The notes beneath the pieces were generated by a model. The model saw only the letters and a list, made by a program, of their open reading frames with translations, had not been told where the DNA came from and did not search any database. Positions 56,575 through 64,000 of a stretch of DNA of 64,000 nt are shown in pieces. The position numbers and the translations under genes were made by a program. Every line of letters begins with the position of its first letter. The first letter of the stretch is position 1. This DNA comes from Aristolochia californica (lineage: Eukaryota > Streptophyta > Magnoliopsida > Piperales > Aristolochiaceae), in assembly GCA_029961685.1 (NCBI GenBank), contig JARWKL010000001.1, positions 59,445,314 to 59,509,313 on the forward strand, in the 5' to 3' direction.

Positions 56575-57345
56575 CTCCTCCGAGATATCTCCGTCTTTCC
56601 CCTCTTCTTCAAGGAATTTCCGCAGAGCAGGAAGGTCGACGGATTGCTGGTTTTCTTTTTCTTTTATTTTTTTTATTTCTTTCGAGAGTTTATTTCGAAT
56701 GTAAGAGACTGAAGTATTTTTTTTATTGTTTTCGGTATAGCAAAGTGAACAAAATTTGAAGGTGGGCCCGGGCACGAGAGGAAGAGAGAGCAGGATGCTC
56801 ACGTCTTCTTCCGATTTGAATTTCAGCTAATGACGCCGCTAACATGCACCTGGGGCGCACCACGTATAAACTAACCCAGACCGAGGTCAACTGGTCAGAT
56901 TTTCAGCCCCATAAACCGGCATTTCAGTGCATTTTAGTGTTTCAAACCTGTAAAAACTAGAATGCACCGAATGTGTGGATATGATGAGCGCGACCAGATT
57001 TTTTTGTTTTAAAACAAGACGGTGACTTCCAAATGATGCAAAGTGCCAACAGAACTGCCGGCCGGTATCTAGTTAACGGACACACGTGTTCGGTTACACG
57101 AGTGCGATCATCTATCTCCAATTGTTCCCCTACCGACGAGGTAAGCAAATCAAACATGAACCACGATGGGATCTAATTAGTTATTAATTAATGAGAGATT
57201 AAATAGTAGGTTCATGGTTGCACGTATTTTTCAGCTCACTTTCGTCGTCCTTCATCGCATTTACAACTTCAGCTCGTACTAATTATCATCACCATCACCA
57301 TCTTCTTCTTCTTTAGATGCTCTCGCAATGAACTTCTTCCATCAT
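56575..57345. other. AUG6 promoter and leader
   Basis: The region lies upstream of the AUG6 start. The frame stays open for some distance 5' of the ATG (an in-frame stretch with [12 protein letters not shown]), but MTMDREKE is the conserved start. No other gene is seen. Confidence 0.5.
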
Positions 57346-57675
57346 TGTTAAAAAATAGTCCCACATGGATTACTGGATACAAAGATCTTGAGTTTATTAA
57401 CTGGAAAAAATATTTTCTAAGTGGCTAGTCATTTTATGATAAGGCCTTGGATCCAATTTAATATGGTATTAGAGCAAACCATTCTATATGTGGGTCCCCA
57501 CCTAAATTATCCACTTATAGAGCCACAAAAGAGAGTGGGCCTACATGTGAGGGGGAGTGTTAAGAAATAGTTCAACATGGATTAGTGGATACAAAGATCT
57601 TGTGTTTATTAGCTAGGAAAAAGGTTTCCTAAGTTGTTAGTCATTTTAGGATAAGGTTGTGGACCCAATTTAACA
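57346..57675 (+). mobile_element. TRIM element, second copy
   Basis: LTRs 57346-57463 and 57558-57675 (118 bp each; TGTTAA to TTTAATA or TTTAACA) flank a 94-bp core with primer site TGGTATTAGAGC and purine tract GAGGGGGAG. Same family as 35591-36004 with a shorter core. Left flank ATCAT; the right side abuts the next element after a single T, so no target duplication can be read. Confidence 0.85.
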
Positions 57676-57676
57676 T

Positions 57677-58010
57677 TGTTAAGGATAATCCCACATACAT
57701 TAGTGGGTACAAATATCTTGCATTTATTAGTTGGCAAAAAATGTTTCCTAAGTGGTTAGTCATTTTAGGATAGGGCCATGAGCCAATTTAACATGGTATC
57801 AGAGCAAGGTTCTCATATGTGGGCATCCATCCAAATTATCCACGTGCCACTATGTGAGGGCCTCTACCCAAATTATCCACGTGTCTACACGTGAGGGAGA
57901 GTACTAAGGATAGTCCCACATACATTAGCGAATATAAAGATCTTGTATTTATTAGTTGAAAGAACATGTTTCATAAGTGACTAGTCATTTTAGGATAAGA
58001 GCTTGGACCC
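57677..58010 (+). mobile_element. TRIM element, third copy, right LTR truncated
   Basis: LTR 1 is 57677-57793. The primer site TGGTATCAGAGC (57794-57805) matches initiator Met-tRNA exactly. The core ends ACGTGAGGGAGAG, and LTR 2 starts at 57902 with TACTAAGGAT and breaks off after GGACCC at 58010, lacking the last 12 or so bases. It starts one base after the preceding copy. Confidence 0.8.
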
Positions 58011-58148
58011 GCCTCGTCTCACAACTACCCCGCCGCTTCCGCGAACCTCGTCCAAGAGCGAAGCCTTCCTCTGCGTGGTCGCCGATCGATTTTTTTTTTT
58101 TTTCATAAAAAGTTCGTCCAAAAAACCTCCTGATTATCTGATACCAAT

Positions 58149-58375
58149 TACTGACAGAATTACGAAAAATTAAGGACAAACAAGACCAATTTATGGTGGT
58201 TCGGCTGAGCCTACATCCACCAAAGCGAGAGGGATAAATTTTTCACTAATGATAATCAAGGTTACATAATTCTTATAAAATATTAAACCCTAGAGGTATT
58301 TGTACCAAAATACACAAATACCCCTGTACTTTAATGTCCCCCCAACCTTATATTATATGAGTCATATTGTCAACA
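58149..58375 (-). mobile_element. LTR-like segment, array unit 1
   Basis: This 227-bp segment is read on the minus strand as TGTTGACA to GTCAGTA. The plus-strand neighbour tgatacca (58139-58146) is the complement of a Met-tRNA primer site. The part of the unit further left lacks the palindrome found in later units. Confidence 0.6.
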
Positions 58376-58997
58376 CATGTCATCAAGAATATGAAACTAC
58401 TATCCTCCTGCACACTGCTCCCAATCTGTTACAAAACCAAAAATATCGAGTTGAATCCTGAGAAAATGGTCCCCTTGGCAAAAAGACTCCTAGAAGCTGG
58501 TGTTCAGTTTAAGAAAAAACAAGGGGAAGCACTCTCGACATTAAATTTAGCAAGGGAAAGATAAAAATTCCCTATTTGTTCATTGGTGACTTGATCGATA
58601 CCGTGTTCCGAAACCTTATCGTGTTTGAACAGAGTTGTCCTGCAAATGGGACAAACTTCACGACCTATACAGTTTTCATGAATTATCTAGTGAATACATC
58701 AGAAAACGTCGAGGTGCTGCACAACGAGGGGATTCTCACGCACGGGCAGGGGAGCAACGTGGAAGTTGAAGAGCTCTTCAACCGGATGTGTAGGGGAGTC
58801 TTCATCTCATTTCATAGTGGCTGGTATTCTAAGGTGATGAAGGATGTAATTAGGTACTACAACATTGATCGGTGTTAATGGGAAGCTAAGTTATTCCACG
58901 ATTATTTTGGAAGCCCTTGGTCGTGGATATCATTTTTAGCAACAATTGGGTTGCTTGTGCTTACCCTTTTCAGACCATATACTCCATCAAATCGTAG
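58376..58997 (+). pseudogene. DUF247 (UPF0481) 3'-end fragment, copy 1
   Basis: It starts at once after the LTR-like segment, without the N-terminal two thirds of a DUF247 protein. KMVPLAKRLLEAGVQFKKKQG is followed by a one-base loss near 58530, then YLFIGDLIDTVFRNLIVFEQ, NYLVNTSENVEVLHNEGIL and FNRMCRGVFISF. A TAA replaces a Gln codon at about 58876, and another lost base near 58967 disrupts the membrane-anchor end. Same-strand reading as a normal gene, but not functional. Confidence 0.8.
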
Positions 58998-59137
58998 TAT
59001 ATATCTCATTCTGTATCAAAAATTATCTTGATCGATGAATAAAAAGAAAAGGCACCTTATATTGTTTTTTTTTCGCATTTTTGGAGTTCTAGAAACAGAA
59101 AGTTCGTCCGGAATACCTCCTATGATATGATACGAAT

Positions 59138-59363
59138 TGTTGATAGAATTACGAAAAGTTAAAGATGACGAGACCAATTTACGGTGGTTCGGCTGAGTCT
59201 ACGTCTACCGGAGCGATAGGGATAAATTTTTCACTAATGATAATCAGGGTTATATAATCTTTTTATAATATTAAACCCGAAAGGTATTTGTACCAAAAAA
59301 CAAAAATACCCTTGTACATTAATGTCCTCCCAACTTTATATTATATGAGTCATATGCTTAACA
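59138..59363 (-). mobile_element. LTR-like segment, array unit 2
   Basis: 226 bp, TGTTGAT on the plus strand to TTAACA; bordered on the left by tgatacgaat, a one-base variant of the primer-site complement. Confidence 0.6.
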
Positions 59364-59959
59364 CATGTCTTCAAGGATATGAAACTATTATCCTCCTGCC
59401 CACTGCTCCCAATCTGTTACAAAACCAAAAATGTCGAGCTGAGTCCCGTGAAAATGGTCCCCTTGGCAAAAAGACTCCAAGAAGTTAGCGTTAAGTTCAA
59501 GAATAAACAAGGGGCAAGCTCTCTCAACATTAAATTCAGCAAGGGAAAGATGGAGATTCCCTATTTGTTCATTGCTGACTTGATCGATACTGTGTTCTGA
59601 AACCTTATCGCGTTTGAACAAAGTTGTTCTACAAATGGGACAAATATCTCTACCTACGTAGCCTTCTTGGATTATCTAGTGAACATATCAGAGGACGTCG
59701 AGGTGCTGCACAAAGAGGGGATTCTCGCGCACTGGCAGGGGAGCAATGAGGAAGTTGCAGAGCTTTTCAACCTAATGTGCAGGGGAGTCTTCATCTCATT
59801 TCATTTTGGCTAGTTTTCTCAGGTGACGAATGACATAATTAGGTACTACAACACTGATTCGCGTCAATGGGAGGCTAAACTGTTCCGTGATTATTTTAAA
59901 CCCTAACTGGGTTGCTTGTGCTTACCCTTCTTCAGACCATATACTCCATCAAATCGTAG
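59364..59959 (+). pseudogene. DUF247 3'-end fragment, copy 2
   Basis: A frame of 73 codons (KMVPLAKRLQEVSVKFKNKQ, KGKMEIPYLFIADLIDTVF) ends at a TGA replacing Arg (59597). The same frame continues with NLIAFEQSCSTNGTN and DYLVNISEDVEVLHKEGILA to a TAG after SFHFG, and then loses about 30 bases at the FGSPWSWISF part. The terminal LLVLTLLQTIYSIKS and TAG are still present. Confidence 0.8.
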
Positions 59960-60103
59960 TCTATATCTCCTTCTGAATCCAAATTTCTCTTGATCACTGA
60001 ATAAAAAGAAAAAGACACCTTATACTAGTTTTTTTTTTTCACGTTTCTGGAGTTCCAGAAACAAAAAGTTCATAAAAAAAACCTCATGTGCTCTAATACG
60101 AAT

Positions 60104-60328
60104 TGTTGACAAAATTACGAAAAATTAAGGATAGACGAGACCAATTTACGGTGGTTTGGATGAGCCTACGTCCACCAGAGTGACAAGGATAAATTTTTCA
60201 CTAATGATAATCAGGGTTACATAATCCTTATATAATATTAAACCCCAGATATATTTATATCAAAAGACAAAATACCCCTATACATTAATGTCCCCCAACT
60301 TTATATCATATGAGTCATATGCTCAACA
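60104..60328 (-). mobile_element. LTR-like segment, array unit 3
   Basis: 225 bp, TGTTGACA to CTCAACA on the plus strand; left neighbour gctctaatacgaat is a mutated primer-site complement. Confidence 0.6.
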
Positions 60329-60952
60329 CATGTCATCAAGTATATGAAACTACTATTCTCCTACCCACTGCTCTCAATCTGTTACAAAACCAAAAATGTC
60401 AAGTTGAATCCCGTCAAAATGGTCCATTCGGTAAAAAAGACTCCAAGAAGTTGGTGCTAACTTCAATAACAAACAAGTGTCAAACTCTCTCAACATTAAA
60501 TTCAGCAAGGGAAAGGTGAAGATTCCCTATTTGTTCGTTAGTGACTTGATCGATATCGTGTTCCGAAACTTATCGCGTTTGAACAGAGTTGTCTTGCAAA
60601 TGGGACAAACTTCACGGCCTACGCAGCCTTCATGGATTATCTAGTGAATATATCAGAGGACGTCGAGGTGTTACACAAAGAGGGGATTCTCGTATACAAG
60701 CAGGGGAGCAATGAGGAAGTTGTAGAGCTCTTCAATCAGATGTGTAGGGGAGTTTTCATCTCATTTTACAGTGGCTGCTTTTTTCAGGAGACGAAAAACG
60801 TAATTAAGTACTACAACACTGATTGGCATCAATGGGAGGCTAAACTGTTCCGCGATTATTTTGGAAGCCATTGGTCGTGGATATAATTTTTAGCAGCAAC
60901 TAGGCTGCTTATGCTTACCCTTCTTTAGACCATATACTCCATCAAATCGTAG
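60329..60952 (+). pseudogene. DUF247 3'-end fragment, copy 3
   Basis: The first half is scrambled by frameshifts after KMVHSVKK. The second half is open from about 60560: MDYLVNISEDVEVLHKEGIL, EEVVELFNQMCRGVFISFYS and YYNTDWHQWEAKLFRDYFGS, up to a TAA after SWI where the membrane span should begin. Confidence 0.8.
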
Positions 60953-61091
60953 TCTATATCTCCTTCAGAATCCAAATTTCTCTTGATCACTAAATAAAAA
61001 GAAAAGACACCTTATACTATTTTTTTTCACATTTCTGGAGTTCCAAAAAGAGAAAGTTCATTCGGAAAACCTCTTGTGCTCTAATACCAAT

Positions 61092-61306
61092 TGTTGACGA
61101 AATTACAAAAATTAAGAACGGACGAGACCAATTTACGGTGTTTCGACAGAGCCTACGTCCACCAGAGCTATAGGGATAAATTTTTCACTAATGATAATCA
61201 GGGTTACATAATCCTTATATAATATTAAACCCTAGATGTATTTGTACCAAAAGACGAAAATACCCCTAAACCCCAACCTTATATTATATGAGTCATACGC
61301 TCAACA
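61092..61306 (-). mobile_element. LTR-like segment, array unit 4
   Basis: 215 bp, TGTTGACG to CTCAACA. The left neighbour ctaataccaat keeps the TACCA part of the primer-site complement. About 11 bases shorter than the others because of a gap before CCCCAACC. Confidence 0.6.
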
Positions 61307-61929
61307 CATGTCATCAAGGATATGAAACTACTATCCTCTTACGCACTACTCCCAATCTGTTACAAAACCAAAAATGTCGAGCTGAATCCCGTGAATATGG
61401 TCCCCGTACCAAAAAGACTTCAAGAAGTCAGCGTTAAGTTAGAGAAAAAACAAGGGGCAAACTCTCTCGACATTAAATTCAGTAAGGGAAAGATGGAAAT
61501 TCCCTATTTGTTCATTGGTGACTTGATCGATACCGTGTTCCGAACCTTATCGCGTTTAAACAGAGTTGTCCTGCAAATTGGACTAACATCACGACCTACG
61601 CAACATTAATGGATTATCTGGTGAACACATCAGAAAACATCGAGGTGCTGCACAAGGAGGGGATTCTTGCGCACCGGCAGGGCAGCAATGAGGAATTTAC
61701 AAAGCTTTTCAATCGGATGTGCAGGGCAGTCTTCATCTCATTTCATAGTGGCTAGTTTTCTTAGGTGACGAATGACGTGATTAGGTACTACAACACTGAT
61801 TGGCGTCAATGGGAGGCTAAGTTGCTCTGCGATTATTTTTGAAGCCCTTAGTCGTGGATATCATTTTTAGCAACAACTCGGTTGTTTGTGCTTACCCTTC
61901 TTCAAACCATATACTCCATCAAATCATAG
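61307..61929 (+). pseudogene. DUF247 3'-end fragment, copy 4
   Basis: Open from the first ATG (61322) through KMEIPYLFIGDLIDTVFR, then a one-base loss in the NLIAFEQ region shifts the frame. The correct frame resumes as MDYLVNTSENIEVLHKEGIL and has stops at SFHSG-TAG, FS-TAG and further on. The terminal TIYSIKS with TAG is kept. Confidence 0.8.
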
Positions 61930-62071
61930 TCTATATCTCCTTCTCAATCCAAATTTCTCCTGATCACTGAATAAAAAGAAAAGACACCTTATGCTAGTTT
62001 TTTTTCCACGTTTCTGGAGTTCCAGAAAGAGAAAGTTTGTCCAAAAAAACCTCTTGTGCTCTGATACAAAT

Positions 62072-62298
62072 TGTTGACGGAATTACGAAAAATTAAGGAC
62101 GAACGAGACCAATTTACCATGGTTTTGCAGAGCCTACGTCCACCGGAACGACAAAGATAAATTTTTCACTACTGATAATCTGGGTTACATAATCCTTATA
62201 TAATATTAAACCTTAAAGGTATTTGTACCAAATGACACAAATACCCATGTTCCTTAATGTCCCCCCAACCTTATATTATATGAGTCATATACTCAACA
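62072..62298 (-). mobile_element. LTR-like segment, array unit 5
   Basis: 227 bp, TGTTGACGG to CTCAACA; left neighbour gctctgatacaaat is close to the primer-site complement. Confidence 0.6.
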
Positions 62299-62918
62299 CA
62301 TGTCATCAAAGATATGAAAGTATTATCCTCCTGCATGCTCCCAATCTATTACAAAACCAAAAATGTCGAGCTGAATCTCTTGAAAATGGTCCTCTCGGCA
62401 AAAAGACTTTAAGAAGTCGGCGTTAAGTTTTAGAAAAAACAAGGGGCAAACTCTCTTGACATTAAATTCAGCAAGGGACATATGGAGATTCCCGATTTAT
62501 TCGTTGTTGAATTGATCGATAATGTGTTCCGAAACCTTATCGCTTTTGAATAGAGTTGTCCTACAAATGGGACAAACTTCACAGCCTACGCAACCTTCAT
62601 GGATTATCTAGTGAACACATCAGAGGACGTCGATGTGTTGCACAAGGAGGGGATTCTCGTGCACGTGCAAGGGAGCTTTGAGGAAGTTACAAAGTTTTTC
62701 AATCGGATGTGCAGGGGAGTCTTCAACTCATTTTATAGTGACTGGTTTGCTCAGGTGACGAATGACATAATTAGGTACTATAACAATGATTGGCGTCAAA
62801 TGGAGGCTAAGCTGTTCCACGATTATTTTGGAAGCCCTTGGTCATGGATATCATTTTTAGCAGGAACTGGGTTGTTTGTGCTTACCTTCTTCAAACCATA
62901 TACTCCATCAAATCCTAG
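62299..62918 (+). pseudogene. DUF247 3'-end fragment, copy 5
   Basis: Stops occur after SAKRL (TAA) and KF, and a TAG replaces Gln in AFEQ. After this the frame is open for 117 codons: MDYLVNTSEDVDVLHKEGIL, FFNRMCRGVFNSFYSDWFAQ, YFGSPWSWISFLAGTG. A lost base turns the final segment into FKPYTPSNPS instead of LQTIYSIKS. Confidence 0.8.
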
Positions 62919-63058
62919 TCTATATCTCCTTATGAATCCAAATTTCTCTTGATCACTGAATAAAAAGAAAAGGGACCTTATACAGTTTTTTTTTCATGTT
63001 TCTGGAGTTCCTGACACAGAAAGTTTGTCCGAAAAACCTACTATGCTCTGATACGAAT

Positions 63059-63258
63059 AGTTGACGGAATTACAAAAAATTAAGGACGGACGAGACATTT
63101 TTACGATGGTTCGGCTGAGCGTATGTCCACCATAACGACATGGATAAATTTTTCACTAATAATAATCCAGTTCCACGATTATTTTTGAAGCCCTTGGTCG
63201 TCGATATCATTTTTAACAACAACTGAGTTGCTTGTGCTTAGACTTCTTCAAACCCTTA
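63059..63258. pseudogene. Array unit 6, internally deleted
   Basis: The LTR-like segment starts at 63059 (AGTTGACGG) but stops at about 63169 within aataatcca. It joins directly to the last 88 bases of a DUF247 fragment (63171-63258: DYF, then SPWSSISF-like sequence with stops). About 700 bases present in the other units are missing. Confidence 0.75.
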
Positions 63259-63338
63259 TACATGTTTTTTTTTTCACATTTCTGGAATTCCAGAAATAGA
63301 AAGTTCGTCTAGAAAACCTCTTGTGCTCTGATACGAAT

Positions 63339-63565
63339 TGTTTACGGAATTATGAAAAATTAAAGACGGATGAGACCAATTTATGGTGGTTCGGCTGAGC
63401 CTACGTCCATCGGAGTGACAAGGATAAATTTTTCACTAATGATAATCAAGGTTACATAATCCTTATATAATATTAAACTCTAGTGGTATTTGTACCAAAA
63501 GACACAAATACCCCTATATATTAATGTCCCCTAAACCTTATATTATATGAATCATATGGTCAACA
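63339..63565 (-). mobile_element. LTR-like segment, array unit 7
   Basis: 227 bp, TGTTTACGG to GTCAACA; preceded by gctctgatacgaat, a one-base variant of the Met-tRNA primer-site complement. Confidence 0.6.
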
Positions 63566-64000
63566 AATGTCATTAAGGATATGAAACTACTATTCTCCTG
63601 CCCATTGCTCCCAATTTGTTACAAAACCAAAAATGTTGAGTTGAATCCCGTGAAAATGGTCCCCTTGACAAAAAGACTCCAAGAAGTCGGCATTAAGTTC
63701 AAGAAAAAATAAGGGGCAAGCTCTCTCGGCATTAAATTCAGTAAGAGAAAGATAGAGATTCCCTATTTGTTCGTTGGTGACGTGATTGATACCGTATTCT
63801 GAAACCTGAACCCGTTTGAACAAAGTTGTCCTGCAAATGGGACTAACATTACGACCTATGGAATATCTAGTGAACACGTCAGAGGACGTTGAGATGCTGC
63901 ACAAGGAGGGGATTCTCGCGCACTGGCGAGGGAACAATGAGGAATTTGTAGAGCTCTTCAACCGGATGTGCAGGGCAGTCTTCATCTTATTTCATAGTGG
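63566..64000 (+). pseudogene. DUF247 3'-end fragment, copy 7, cut by window end
   Basis: KMVPLTKRLQEVGIKFKKK is followed by TAA (63711), then IKFSKRKIEIPYLFVGDVID and a TGA at the Arg of VFRN. A deletion of about 20 bases removes the TYAAFMDYL part near 63858. It continues toward FNRMCRAVF at the window edge. Confidence 0.75.

Larger units (their letters stand above)
58091..64000. repeat. Tandem array of LTR-like plus DUF247-fragment units
   Basis: About seven units follow one another. Using the phrase tattatatga near the end of each LTR-like part as anchor, units fall at 58351, 59339, 60304, 61282, 62274 and 63541, a period of 965-992 bases; the last step is longer because it contains an extra unit with an internal deletion. 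Each unit, on the plus strand, is: a Met-tRNA primer-site complement (gctctgataccaat), a 215-227-bp LTR-like segment (TGTTGAC to CAACA), the broken 3' end of a DUF247 gene, a short 3' tail with aataaaaag, a T run, and the palindrome gtttctggagttccagaaac. The array runs off the window. Confidence 0.85.

Noticed and set aside
58367..64000. DUF247 fragments as functional tandem genes
   Set aside because: Every copy lacks the N-terminal two thirds and has stops or frameshifts.
58091..64000. CRISPR or satellite DNA as explanation for the ~1-kb periodicity
   Set aside because: Units contain protein-derived sequence plus LTR-like ends; no short repeat-spacer pattern, and this is a plant genome.

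Overview
This is nuclear DNA of a flowering plant, most likely a dicot or other non-grass. It has AT-rich GT-AG introns, plant-only families (a GRAS regulator, an arabinogalactan peptide, a plastid nucleoside diphosphate kinase, augmin subunit 6, UPF0481/DUF247) and many transposon remains inside introns. The species cannot be named from the sequence.

Layout, left to right. 1-2251 is intergenic, with poly-C tracts and a foldback repeat. 2252-7802 (possibly to 9193) is a UbiB/ABC1-family atypical kinase on the + strand. 10287-10499 is a short arabinogalactan peptide gene. 11471-15530 (minus) is chloroplast NDPK2, with a relic of a miniature LTR element (TRIM) in its last intron. 16990-18564 (minus) is a single-exon GRAS regulator resembling RAD1. 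21196-27555 (minus) is a plant carboxylesterase whose 5-kb intron holds a LINE endonuclease relic. 28717-29930 is a decayed papain-like protease. 30786-38233 (minus) is a PP2A B'/B56 regulatory subunit whose 5.9-kb intron holds an LTR-like triple repeat, a LINE 3' end and a complete TRIM element. 41218-47383 holds exons of an unidentified small gene on the minus strand, split by a hAT-like DNA transposon (8-bp target duplication) and a Copia remnant. 48472-56574 (minus) is augmin subunit 6, reconstructed as 13 exons with every splice phase consistent. 57346-58010 has two TRIM elements back to back. From about 58091 to the window end is a tandem array, with a unit of about 1 kb, in which an LTR-like segment alternates with broken 3' ends of a DUF247 gene.

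The functional genes do not form an operon or visible pathway; they are ordinary single plant genes (kinase-like regulation, nucleotide balance, transcription, esterase, phosphatase targeting, microtubule nucleation). The accessory interest lies in the transposons. One TRIM family appears in four places. The right-hand array is best explained as a non-autonomous LTR element that captured the 3' end of a DUF247 gene and was then amplified in tandem; that part is inference.
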